Part shown: piece by piece, positions 46,597-55,342 of the stretch
Layout: each line of letters starts with the position of its first letter
How positions within the stretch are numbered: the first letter of the stretch is position 1
Assembly: GCA_003460745.1 (NCBI GenBank)
Contig: QTVU01000006.1
Location: 32,476 to 96,475, forward strand
DNA: 64,000 nucleotides
DNA from: Firmicutes bacterium AM55-24TS
GTDB lineage: Bacteria > Bacillota > Clostridia > UBA1381
Direction: 5' to 3'
Made by a program: the position numbers and the translations under genes
The notes under the pieces: model-generated
The model's input: the letters and a program-made list of their open reading frames with translations, nothing else
Told to the model about the DNA's origin: nothing
The model's database searches: none

Positions 46597-46679
46597 GTTA
46601 GTTAAGACAAACCACAAATGAGGAGTGATGTACGAAATATTTATTTTTTTTACAGGTAAGTTAGTTAAAACTAATCTAA
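46597..46679 (+). promoter_or_regulatory. Two TTAG boxes and a possible 20-codon leader before the cohesin/LRR operon
   Basis: GGTTAGTTAAGACAAACC (46598-46615) and TTAGTTAAAACTAATCTAA (46661-46679) repeat the palindrome type seen at 46420 and 53498. Between them AGGAG precedes ATG 46628, opening a 20-codon frame to TAA 46690 (starts MYEIFIFFTGKLV). It could be a leader peptide or chance. The cohesin gene starts at 46708. Confidence 0.4.
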
Positions 46680-46707
46680 TAATCAACTAAAGCAGCGAGG
46701 TGATCAA

Positions 46708-47480
46708 GTGAACTTACGCAAAAAAATAATCGGAGTAATTGTAATTGTGTTGATTGTAATAACAAACATTGCTGTCTTTGCACAGACAGAGAAAAAACCG
46801 CAAACCACATTAGCGGTTGAACCAAAACGCACCGAAGCAGGGATAGAGTATAATTTATACTTAGAAAACACGAACTGTTTAAGTACGCTTTTCTTTGAGA
46901 TGAATTTTGACGGTAAAAATGTCGGAAAAGCAACTCTTGAAAAGAACGAATGCTTTGACATATTGCATACAACTTGGAATACCGACAACAGGATTTCTGT
47001 AAAAGGATACCTCGGAAGACTGGTAATAAAATGGGGTTTTCGTCAAACGAAAGAATTAAGGTTGCGAAAATCGTCATTCCGATTGATGTTTCCTCAACCG
47101 GGGAGTTTATTGCGGATATATCAAATGTGATATGTGCCGGAATTACCGAAACAGACGGTACTGCGGTAAAAGGAGAAGTAAAAGTTTACGAAACAAGTAT
47201 AAAATATGCGGTAAATGAGTGCAGCGTTTTAGATTTTACTCAAAATGCTGTTGATATTCTTTCTTCTAAAGCTCAAAATGTCGATGTGATTTTTGCGGCA
47301 TATGACGAAAACGGCAAATTGGTAAGTTCTCACAAAGAAAATGTTGCATTACAGCAAGGTAAAAATAAACTTGATGTCAGCGGAATTGATTTCACTAATT
47401 CCGACTCTATATCAGTTATGGTATGGGATAGTATGATATCAATGCGTCCGCTTGCGGATAAAGCAACGATAAATAAATAG
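46708..47480 (+). pseudogene. Secreted cohesin-like protein, one-base frameshift
   Basis: GTG 46708 follows GAGGTGATC. Residues 1-26 are a signal peptide (KKIIGVIVIVLIVITNIAVFA). The following beta-sandwich aligns with the cohesin-like modules of the neighbouring proteins: YNLYLENTNCLSTLFFEMNF, then, after a frame change near 47014-47017, TGNKMGFSSNERIKVAKIVI and ADISNVICAGITETDGTAVK. Compare ITGNVSGFSSAEKTKLAEIA in the next gene. Adding one A (GGAAG to GGAAAG) joins the frames. A second domain (SIKYAVNECSVLDFTQNAVD) ends at 47480. No dockerin or SLH is present, so it may be a free or soluble adaptor. Confidence 0.65.
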
Positions 47481-47495
47481 AATGGAGATTATGCG

Positions 47496-49133
47496 ATGAA
47501 AAATTTATTCAAAAAAACAATGATAACGATGTGTTCGGCGGTGATGATGATGGGAATCGGCGCGGTCAGCGCCAATGCTGCCACTACAACGGTCGGAGAT
47601 TTTACGGTTGATCGCTCAAAATCCGGCTACTCCTCGCCGTATGTGGTAAGCATTTCGGCATATAACGGCGAAGGCGGCAAAATCACTTTGCCGACAACCG
47701 CAGAAATCAACGGGAAGGAATATCAGATAACCTCTGTCGGCAATGCATTTGAGGGAAACGAAAGTATTACCGGCGTCACGATTCCGGACGGATATACGGA
47801 AATAGGACTCAGTGCGTTCAAGGATTGTACGGGACTGCAAAGCGTTGAAATCCCCGGATCTGTGGATATGATTTCAACAAACGCATTTTCCGGCTGCACA
47901 GCACTTAATACCGTAAATTTTGACGATGATACGGCAGCGTCGCTTACGATCAATTTAGGTGCATTTGCAAATTGTACCGCACTCACCTCTATTGAGCTTC
48001 CGGCAAGACTCAGCTCGACAAGATACAATTTTCTGTACGGCTGCGATGCATTGACATCAATCACAATGAAAGACGGTGCGCAAAAGTTTGCCACTGTTGA
48101 TAATGTACTTTACAATGTCAGCGATGATGAGGCGGTAATGGTTGTATATCCCGGCGGAAAACCGGAAACGGAATACACCATTCCGACAGAAGTGAACGGA
48201 AAAGCAGTAACTTCCACTGCAATGCACCTTTTCAGAAACAACTCTGTTTTGAAAAAAGTTACCGTTCCGGCAAGCATTACAAGCTTGGGTGGCTACACAT
48301 TTAACGGAATGAAAGCCATTGAGGAAATTGTCCTTGAGCATGAAACAGCTCCGTCAATCGGCTCGGAAATTTGCACCGAGATGAATACCGGCAGCAAGGT
48401 CATTGTGAAAAACGAAGAAGTTGCAAAGATTTTTGAATCCACATCTGCATATACCAAATATTATACACCCGAAAAAACAACTATAACTGTTGCGGGGCAA
48501 ACTCCTGAAGTCAAGACGGTTTCCACAAGCTTTTCTGTTTCGGCAGAGCCGGAAATAAAGGACGGAAAAGCGGTTTACAGCATTTATTTTGATAACGCCG
48601 AAAATGTGAATACGGTTCTTTTAAAGGTGTCATTCGATGCGGCACAGGTTAGTGAAGGTACGGTTACGGTTGCAAATGACAAATTCACAAGCGGAACATC
48701 AAACTGGACAGAAGAAAACGGAAAACTTATCTTAAAGGCATATGTCGGAATTACCGGAAATGTTTCGGGATTTTCTTCAGCAGAAAAAACAAAGCTTGCA
48801 GAAATTGCCGTTCCTTTAAAAGCTGATGCAAAGGGAAATATCACTGCAAAAATAACCGATGCGAAAGCGGCAGGCGTTGTCGGTGAAGATGAGTCGGCAA
48901 TGAACGGTACAGTCACAATGGGCACATCATCGGCAAACGTATTTGTTCCGAATTATGATGTAAATAGCAACGGTACGGTCGATATTATTGATATTACCGA
49001 GGCGCAAAGATACTATCAGGTAGCATCATCGGATGAAACTTGGGCAAAAGCAAAAGCAATGGATGTAAACGGCGACAACAAGGTTGACATTCAGGACTAC
49101 ATAGACATATTCAATCATTTAAGCGATTTCTAA
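47496..49133 (+). CDS. BspA-like leucine-rich-repeat protein with cohesin-like module and dockerin
   Basis: A 545-residue secreted protein. Signal peptide 1-28 (ending VSANA). Residues 60-320 are LRR_5/BspA repeats (e.g. ITSVGNAFEGNESITGVTIP, AFSGCTALNTVNFDDD). Residues about 340-470 form a cohesin-like sandwich (SVSAEPEIKDGKAVYSIYFD). The C-terminus is a type I dockerin with loops DVNSNGTVDIIDI and DVNGDNKVDIQDY. BspA-type repeats mediate binding to host or matrix proteins in other bacteria. It is 15 bases downstream of the free cohesin gene and 12 upstream of the next LRR gene. Confidence 0.85.
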   Translation: MKNLFKKTMITMCSAVMMMGIGAVSANAATTTVGDFTVDRSKSGYSSPYVVSISAYNGEGGKITLPTTAEINGKEYQITSVGNAFEGNESITGVTIPDGYTEIGLSAFKDCTGLQSVEIPGSVDMISTNAFSGCTALNTVNFDDDTAASLTINLGAFANCTALTSIELPARLSSTRYNFLYGCDALTSITMKDGAQKFATVDNVLYNVSDDEAVMVVYPGGKPETEYTIPTEVNGKAVTSTAMHLFRNNSVLKKVTVPASITSLGGYTFNGMKAIEEIVLEHETAPSIGSEICTEMNTGSKVIVKNEEVAKIFESTSAYTKYYTPEKTTITVAGQTPEVKTVSTSFSVSAEPEIKDGKAVYSIYFDNAENVNTVLLKVSFDAAQVSEGTVTVANDKFTSGTSNWTEENGKLILKAYVGITGNVSGFSSAEKTKLAEIAVPLKADAKGNITAKITDAKAAGVVGEDESAMNGTVTMGTSSANVFVPNYDVNSNGTVDIIDITEAQRYYQVASSDETWAKAKAMDVNGDNKVDIQDYIDIFNHLSDF

Positions 49134-49145
49134 AAAGGAGTATAT

Positions 49146-51569
49146 ATGAAGAATAAAATTTTTAACAGATTATCTTCTCTTGTAGTGATTGCGGCTATGC
49201 TGATGGGATTTACCGTCAGCGTATCTGCCGGCAATGACGGACTGATTGGTGCAAATATCAAAGACGGTCAGCTCCTCGGTTATTTCGGAGACGGCGGAGA
49301 TATAAAAATTCCCGATACCGTCACCATTATTGCGGGAGAGGCATTTTTAAATAACGATAATATCACAAGCGTAACAATTCCAGGCAGCGTACAGGTAATC
49401 GGCTACCATGCATTTGACGGCTGTACCGAATTGGAACGGGTTATATTTGAAGACCCGACAGACGGAGCCGATTTGATTATCCGATTGGATGCTTTTGCAA
49501 ATTGCCCGAAACTTACGGAATGTGAAATTCCCGCAGTGGCAAGCTATGTGACGGCGAATGTATTCAAAGGTTGCAGCAGTATGGAAAAAATAAAGGTACA
49601 TCCGCAAAACCCGTATTATTTTACGGACGATAATGGCGTTATGTTCGGACCGCGGGTCAATGAGGGTGAGCCGCAGTATGACGATCCGAATTTGACATTG
49701 ACGGCTTATCCGAGCGGTAGAGAGGGATTATACAGTATCCCCGAAAGCGTTCAAGGAAGAACCGTTGACCGCATCTGGTCAGGGGCATTCAAAAATGCCG
49801 AAAAGCTGACGGATATAGAGATTCCCGAAAACGTAAAAATCATCGGAGGCAACGCTTTTGAGCATTCGGGATTAACCGATGTAACAGTACCCGATACGGT
49901 AGAGTCGCTGGGTTCCGGGGCGTTTGAAGATTGCACAAAGCTTACGCATATTCAGTTACCGAAAAATCTGACAAGCATACCGCACAGCATTTTCAAAGGC
50001 TGTACAAGCCTTTCGTCAATCGAGTTCCCACAAGCGGCGACCAATATTGAAATGTATGCATTTGCCGATTGCAAATCGCTTACAAATCTAATTCTTCCGG
50101 ACGGACTTGTGAATATTACACTGGCGGCATTTGAGGGCTGCACCAATCTGCAAAGAGTGGTGATTCCGGCAAGTGTCACGGGATTTCCGAATGATGATAC
50201 GCTCGGAGCTTATGATATGTTCCCCGACAGTCCGAAAAGCCTTGTTGTATATGTAGAGAAAGGCTCAAACGGAGAGCGATGGGCGGTGAATAATGTTGCC
50301 GACTGGGGTTATCAATACAAAATTCTTGACAGTGTATCCAATCTTGACGGTGTTGATTTCGGAAGCTTTTACTTAATCAATCTCGACAAAAAAGTCAGGG
50401 TTGAGGGAAAGTTTTCAATCAATTCGCAGCTTGTTGTGAATGAGATAAATTCGGGCAACGAATATGATGCATTTCAGGCAAAATCGGAAAACGGAATTTT
50501 GAAAGTATATGAAGTATCCGCAACCCACGAAAGCGATACCTATACAATCAGTGTCGGACTTCCGGACGGCTGCTCCAAAAATGCAAAGCTGTATTATTAT
50601 GAAAACGGCGAGGCGGTGGAATTTTCATCATCGCAAGTAAGCAAGACCTTTACCGTACAGACGGACAGTTTGGGATATTTTGCAGTAATTGATTCTTCAA
50701 TATCCGGCGGAGAAGATCACAAAGTAACGAAAGTAACGCTGAACAAAACCACCGCAGCTATGAAAAAGGGCGACAAACTACAATTATCGGCAACGGTACT
50801 GCCACAAACGGCAACGAATAAATCAATTCGTTGGGAAAGCTCAGACAACACGGTAGCGACCGTTGACAGCAAGGGCGTTATAACTGCCGTTTCGGCAGGT
50901 AGTGCAAAAATCACGGCAACGGCAGTGAACGGTGTAAATGCTACTTGCACAATCTCCGTTACGGATTCCGAAACCCCAAAACCGGCAGAGGAAAAAATCG
51001 AAACCAAAGTATCGCTTAAAGCGGATAAAGCGGTTTCCGAAAAAGGAAAATCGTATTTCACGCTTGCACTTTCCGAATCGTCAAGGATTGCAAATATTCA
51101 AATTACTTTTGAAACATCAACCAATGATGTAACAGTCAGCGGAATTAACGGATTTACCGTCATTGGCGACGCAGAGGACGGCAAAGTGGTTTTGGGTTAT
51201 CTCAATGCAAACGGCGAACTGTTTTCCTCGGCTCAGTCCGCAGATATTGCAAAAATTACGGTCAACGCCGAAAATGCAACACTGAAAATCACCGATGTCA
51301 AGGTATCGGGTTGGGACACCGATAAAACCGTAAAATACGGCAAAGTGAACGGAATCGACCCATCCGAGGCAACCTTTACGGATGCACTTTCCTATGACGT
51401 AAATCAAGACGGAACGATTGATCTTTTGGATATTACCGAAGCACAGCGTTACTATCGTGCAGATAAGAACAGTTCAAACTGGAATGATGCATCAAAATGC
51501 GATTTCAACGATGACGGCAGAATCGACATCGAGGATTATATGGAAATTTGGCTGAATTTTACAAAATAA
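49146..51569 (+). CDS. Large BspA-like LRR protein with Big_2, cohesin-like module and dockerin
   Basis: An 807-residue secreted protein. Signal peptide 1-27 (MLMGFTVSVSAG). LRR_5 repeats cover residues about 40-375 (VTIIAGEAFLNNDNITSVTI, AFADCKSLTNLILPDGLVNI). Next is a linker domain, a Big_2 fold (TKVTLNKTTAAMKKGDKLQL, about 530-620), a cohesin-like sandwich (ETKVSLKADKAVSEKGKSYF, about 625-745) and a type I dockerin (loops DVNQDGTIDLLDI, DFNDDGRIDIEDY). Order and modules match the subtilase's C-terminal half, so these proteins share one assembly. Starts ATG 49146 with AAGGAG just upstream. Confidence 0.85.
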   Translation: MKNKIFNRLSSLVVIAAMLMGFTVSVSAGNDGLIGANIKDGQLLGYFGDGGDIKIPDTVTIIAGEAFLNNDNITSVTIPGSVQVIGYHAFDGCTELERVIFEDPTDGADLIIRLDAFANCPKLTECEIPAVASYVTANVFKGCSSMEKIKVHPQNPYYFTDDNGVMFGPRVNEGEPQYDDPNLTLTAYPSGREGLYSIPESVQGRTVDRIWSGAFKNAEKLTDIEIPENVKIIGGNAFEHSGLTDVTVPDTVESLGSGAFEDCTKLTHIQLPKNLTSIPHSIFKGCTSLSSIEFPQAATNIEMYAFADCKSLTNLILPDGLVNITLAAFEGCTNLQRVVIPASVTGFPNDDTLGAYDMFPDSPKSLVVYVEKGSNGERWAVNNVADWGYQYKILDSVSNLDGVDFGSFYLINLDKKVRVEGKFSINSQLVVNEINSGNEYDAFQAKSENGILKVYEVSATHESDTYTISVGLPDGCSKNAKLYYYENGEAVEFSSSQVSKTFTVQTDSLGYFAVIDSSISGGEDHKVTKVTLNKTTAAMKKGDKLQLSATVLPQTATNKSIRWESSDNTVATVDSKGVITAVSAGSAKITATAVNGVNATCTISVTDSETPKPAEEKIETKVSLKADKAVSEKGKSYFTLALSESSRIANIQITFETSTNDVTVSGINGFTVIGDAEDGKVVLGYLNANGELFSSAQSADIAKITVNAENATLKITDVKVSGWDTDKTVKYGKVNGIDPSEATFTDALSYDVNQDGTIDLLDITEAQRYYRADKNSSNWNDASKCDFNDDGRIDIEDYMEIWLNFTK

Positions 51570-51580
51570 TGACGCATGAT

Positions 51581-51608
51581 ACAGGGCTGTATTCTACTAT
51601 AGCCCTGT
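51581..51608 (+). terminator. Hairpin between LRR gene and SLH anchor gene
   Basis: ACAGGGCT (51581-51588) and AGCCCTGT (51601-51608) form a GC-rich stem, followed by CATTTAAG. With no long U-run it likely permits partial read-through into the SLH gene. Confidence 0.55.
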
Positions 51609-51628
51609 CATTTAAGTAGGAGGATATT

Positions 51629-52771
51629 ATGAACAAAATAGCAAAAAAACTGTTTTCGGCTGCTGTGATTGTTTGTTTGAGTATTTTGTCTGTTGCTGCC
51701 TATGCGGCACAAATCACGCCCTCAAGCACAAGCATCACGCTCGGTAAAAACGATAAAGAAATTTCGTTTGATATTTTTTTAGAAGCTGACAGTGCATATG
51801 CAGGGGCGGAATTTGGTATTAAACCATCACAAAGCGATGTAGAATTTAAATCACTTGTCTTGTCAGATGAATTGCAGAATGAGTCAAAGGTACAGACTAT
51901 AAAAGACGGATGTCTGTATTTCGGATTTTTTTCAAACACCAACAAATACAGCACCGAAAAAAAGAAAATAGCTACATTAAACTATACTTACAGTGGCAGC
52001 GGAATAAGGACAATTTCCTTAGTTGAATCAAAAATTGTAATAGTTGATGAAACAGGTAAAACAAACGGAGATACCTCATCAAGCCCGTTTACCGTTTCAA
52101 TAACCCGACAAGGAACATCCGGCGGCGGTGGTGGCAGTTCTTCAAGTGGAGGAAGTATAAAGAAACCGGATATAACCATACCCATTCCTGACACGTCAAA
52201 AACCTATTCAGACAAAAAATTTACGGATATAAACGGTCATTGGGCGGAAAACGATATTTACAGCGGCGTAAAGAACGGCTTGTTCGCAGGCATATCGGAT
52301 ACGATTTTCGATCCCGACGGAACTGTTACAAGAGCAATGGCGGTTACCGTACTCGGAAGATTTTCAAAAGATGAAATTGTGGCTTCCAATACGGAATTTA
52401 CCGATGTGACGACAGAAAAATACTATGCAAACTATGTTTCATGGGGTGCGGAAAACGGTGTTGTAAAAGGTATTTCCGAAACAGAATTTGCCCCCGAAAG
52501 TGCAGTTACTCGTGAACAGATGTCGGCAATGATTATACGGTATCTGAATTACGAAGAGATCCCTTTACCGACCGGCAGCGAGAAAATAAAAGAACATAGC
52601 GATTATGAGCAAATTTCTAATTACGCAAAAGAAGATATGGCAATCTGTTATGAAATGGGACTGATAAAGGGACACGACAGCGGACTTATCGAACCAAACG
52701 GAAATTTAACCCGTGCGCAGCTTGCTTCGATTATGGCAAGAATTTCAACTTATTTTAAAAATACAAAATAA
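51629..52771 (+). CDS. Cohesin-like surface anchor with three SLH domains (mini-scaffoldin)
   Basis: A 380-residue secreted protein after AGGAGG. Signal peptide 1-27 (ends VAAYAA). Residues about 28-150 are a cohesin-like beta-sandwich (ITPSSTSITLGKNDKEISFD, LYFGFFSNTNKYSTEKKKIA). A Gly/Ser linker (SGGGGGSSSSGG) leads to three SLH domains (FTDINGHWAENDIYSGVKNG; FTDVTTEKYYANYVSWGAEN; HSDYEQISNYAKEDMAICYE). SLH domains hold the protein on the wall. If the sandwich binds dockerins it would display the protease and LRR proteins; binding is inference. Confidence 0.85.
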   Translation: MNKIAKKLFSAAVIVCLSILSVAAYAAQITPSSTSITLGKNDKEISFDIFLEADSAYAGAEFGIKPSQSDVEFKSLVLSDELQNESKVQTIKDGCLYFGFFSNTNKYSTEKKKIATLNYTYSGSGIRTISLVESKIVIVDETGKTNGDTSSSPFTVSITRQGTSGGGGGSSSSGGSIKKPDITIPIPDTSKTYSDKKFTDINGHWAENDIYSGVKNGLFAGISDTIFDPDGTVTRAMAVTVLGRFSKDEIVASNTEFTDVTTEKYYANYVSWGAENGVVKGISETEFAPESAVTREQMSAMIIRYLNYEEIPLPTGSEKIKEHSDYEQISNYAKEDMAICYEMGLIKGHDSGLIEPNGNLTRAQLASIMARISTYFKNTK

Positions 52772-52786
52772 AATTTAATAAAACTC

Positions 52787-52832
52787 TTGACAAAATGATA
52801 TAACACTGTTATTATGAATATAACAGTGTTAT
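52787..52832 (+). promoter_or_regulatory. tetR promoter with two 13-bp operators 20 bp apart
   Basis: TTGACA (52787-52792), 17 bases, TATTAT (52810-52815). ATAACACTGTTAT (52800-52812) and ATAACAGTGTTAT (52820-52832) are both near-perfect palindromes whose centres lie 20 bases, two helical turns, apart. They cover the -10 and start, fitting autorepression by the adjacent TetR protein. Confidence 0.75.
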
Positions 52833-52856
52833 ATTTTGCTTTGCGGAGGATTGAAA

Positions 52857-53474
52857 ATGAATAGAAACGAAAATAATACGCTTGATGATATTCTGTCGGC
52901 TGCAAAAGCTGAATTTTCCGAAAAAGGCTTTCAATCGGCATCACTGCGCAGAATCGTAAAAAATGCCGACGTGACAACGGGTGCATTTTACGGTTATTTT
53001 AAGAGCAAAGAGGAATTGTTTGACGCACTTGTCGGCGAGCAATACGACACGCTTATGGGTATGTTTTGCGAAACGCAAAGCGCTTTTACAAAGCTCTCGC
53101 CGCAGGAACAGGCGAAGCAAATGGGCGAGCTTTCCGGCGAGGGAATGATAAAAATGATGGATTATTGCTATGCCAATAAAGATGAATTCAAGCTTATTCT
53201 CTGCTCCTCCGACGGCACAAAATATGAAAATATAATTCACGATATGGCGGAAATTGAGGTCGATGCCACGCATAAGTTTGCAAAAACAATGGAACAACTC
53301 GGCTATCCGAAATACAATGTTGACAAAACGCTTGAACATATATTGGCAAGCGGATTGTTTTCGGCATTTTTTGAAGTGATTATTCACGATATTCCGCACG
53401 AAAATGCGGCAGAATATCTTGAGGAGCTCAAAGCGTTCTATACTGCCGGCTGGAAAAAAATTATGGGATTTTAA
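52857..53474 (+). CDS. TetR-family transcriptional repressor
   Basis: ATG 52857 follows GCGGAGG. The 205-residue protein has a normal TetR N-terminus (TLDDILSAAKAEFSEKGFQS) and recognition helix (VTTGAFYGYFKSKEELFDAL), with a helical ligand domain beyond residue 60. It lies directly upstream of the ABC-transporter operon and reads the same way, so it probably controls itself and the transporters. The hydrophobic C-terminal domain (IMDYCYANKDEFKLILC-like segment) would hold an unknown ligand, perhaps the substrate of the transporters. Confidence 0.88.
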   Translation: MNRNENNTLDDILSAAKAEFSEKGFQSASLRRIVKNADVTTGAFYGYFKSKEELFDALVGEQYDTLMGMFCETQSAFTKLSPQEQAKQMGELSGEGMIKMMDYCYANKDEFKLILCSSDGTKYENIIHDMAEIEVDATHKFAKTMEQLGYPKYNVDKTLEHILASGLFSAFFEVIIHDIPHENAAEYLEELKAFYTAGWKKIMGF

Positions 53475-53514
53475 TCCCTATATTTTTTGAATATATGTTA
53501 GGTTAAACTAACTA
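53465..53514 (+). promoter_or_regulatory. tetR terminator followed by a TTAG box before the ABC operon
   Basis: GGGATT/AATCCC (53465-53478, overlapping the tetR stop) followed by TATATTTTTT is a short terminator. TTAGGTTAAACTAACTA (53498-53514) then resembles a DtxR/IdeR box and ends 40 bases before the first transporter start. Confidence 0.55.
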
Positions 53515-53554
53515 TAAGACAACATAAAACAAATCAATGCAAGGAGGAATTGTT

Positions 53555-55342
53555 TTGAAAAAACAATCAAATTTATCACGGCTTTTATCTTATGCCGGCG
53601 GACACAAGTATTTTACTTATGTTTCGTGGATTTTATCTGCCGTAAGCGCACTGACTGCACTTGTGCCATTTTGGTACATTTGGAAAATTATCAACGAGGT
53701 ATTGAAAGCCTCGCCGAATTTCGGCAGTGCGCAAAATCTTACGCATTACGGCATAATGGCAATGGCTTATGCTATTATATCGTATTTAATCTATATCGGC
53801 GCACTGCTCTGCTCGCACCTTGCGGCATTTCGCATTGCGGCAAATATGCGTATTGACATAACCGAGCATATTGCAAAGCTGCCCATCGGCTTTACCGACA
53901 GTTTCGGCAGCGGAAAGCTGCGCAAAATTATAAACGACTCCACTGCGGCGACCGAAACCTATCTTGCACATCAGCTGCCGGATAAATATGCGGCAATGGC
54001 GACACCTGTCGGACTGCTTGCACTGCTGCTTGTTTTTGATTGGCGGCTCGGACTTTTGAGCTTGGTGCCTGTTGCAGTTGGATTTGCGGTTATGTCCGCA
54101 ATGACCGGAAAACGAATGGAAGAAAAAATGCGGCAGTACGGCAATGCGCTTGCGGCAATGTCCAATGAGGCGGTTGAATATGTCAGAGGAATACCTGTTG
54201 TGAAAACCTTCGGACAGTCGGTATTTTCATTCAAAAAATTCAAAGCCACGATTGACGAATACAAGAAGTGGGTTCTTGCCTACACAAAGGATATGCGGCT
54301 GCCGATGATGCTCTACACTGCGGCGATAAACGGTGTGTTTGCGTTTTTAATACTCGGTGCGTTTTGGTTTACAAACGGCACTGTTACAAGCGAATTTTTC
54401 GTAAATCTATTGTTCTACATAATCATAACGCCTGTTATATCGGTCACGCTCACAAAAATTATGTATATGAGCGAGGAGGGCATGGTTATCAGCGACGCTA
54501 TCGAAAGAATTGACAGCGTGCTTAATGCCGAGCCTATGAGCATCGGAAACTATCCGCAAAAGCCTAAAAGTGCATCTATTGAACTTGAAAATATTCATTT
54601 CAGCTATGACGGTAAAAAAGAGGTTATATCGGATATATCGCTGAAAATAAAAGACGGACAGACGGTTGCATTTGTCGGTCCGTCCGGCGGCGGAAAATCA
54701 ACGCTTGCAAGCCTTATTTCAAGATTTTTTGATGTAAATTCGGGAAGTATCAAAATAGGGGGTGTTGATGTTCGTGATATTTCCAAGGACGAACTTATGA
54801 ACACGGTTTCATTTGTGTTCCAAAACAGCAAGCTCATCAAAGCGTCCATTCTCGATAATGTCAAAATGGGCAAATCCAATGCCACGGATGAAGAAGTTTT
54901 AAATGCGCTTAGGGCTGCGCAGTGTATGGATATTATCGAAAAATTCCCCGACGGTGTCAATACCGTTATCGGAAGTCGAGGAGTTTATCTTTCCGGCGGT
55001 GAAATGCAGAGAATTGCCATTGCCCGTGCGGTGCTGAAAAACGCTCCGATTATCATTTTGGATGAGGCAACCGCCTTTGCGGATCCCGATAATGAGGTAA
55101 AGGTGCAGACAGCTTTCGCAAAGCTTTCCGAGGGTAAAACGGTTATTATGATTGCACACAGGCTTTCAACTGTTCGGAATGCGGATTGCATTTATGTAAT
55201 TGCCGACGGAAAGATTGCGGAATACGGAAACAGAGCGGAACTCATAGAAAAGAAAGGTATGTTCTATAAAATGCAAAATGACTATCAATCATCCGTTAGC
55301 TGGAAAGTATCAAACGAAACGGAGGAATCGAGAAATGATTAA
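53555..55342 (+). CDS. ABC half-transporter, YbtP/IrtA-like
   Basis: I start it at TTG 53555 (LKKQSNLSRLLSYAGGHKYF), 7 bases after AAGGAGG; the ATG at 53537 lies before that site. The 595-residue product has a six-helix membrane domain (1-320) and an ATPase with GPSGGGKST, LSGGEMQR and IIILDEATAFADPDNE. ATAFADP in Walker B is typical of the siderophore-importing exporters IrtA/YbtP. With the next gene it would form a heterodimer. Fold alone cannot tell uptake from export; the subfamily motif and TTAG box favour a metal chelate. Confidence 0.85.
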   Translation: MKKQSNLSRLLSYAGGHKYFTYVSWILSAVSALTALVPFWYIWKIINEVLKASPNFGSAQNLTHYGIMAMAYAIISYLIYIGALLCSHLAAFRIAANMRIDITEHIAKLPIGFTDSFGSGKLRKIINDSTAATETYLAHQLPDKYAAMATPVGLLALLLVFDWRLGLLSLVPVAVGFAVMSAMTGKRMEEKMRQYGNALAAMSNEAVEYVRGIPVVKTFGQSVFSFKKFKATIDEYKKWVLAYTKDMRLPMMLYTAAINGVFAFLILGAFWFTNGTVTSEFFVNLLFYIIITPVISVTLTKIMYMSEEGMVISDAIERIDSVLNAEPMSIGNYPQKPKSASIELENIHFSYDGKKEVISDISLKIKDGQTVAFVGPSGGGKSTLASLISRFFDVNSGSIKIGGVDVRDISKDELMNTVSFVFQNSKLIKASILDNVKMGKSNATDEEVLNALRAAQCMDIIEKFPDGVNTVIGSRGVYLSGGEMQRIAIARAVLKNAPIIILDEATAFADPDNEVKVQTAFAKLSEGKTVIMIAHRLSTVRNADCIYVIADGKIAEYGNRAELIEKKGMFYKMQNDYQSSVSWKVSNETEESRND

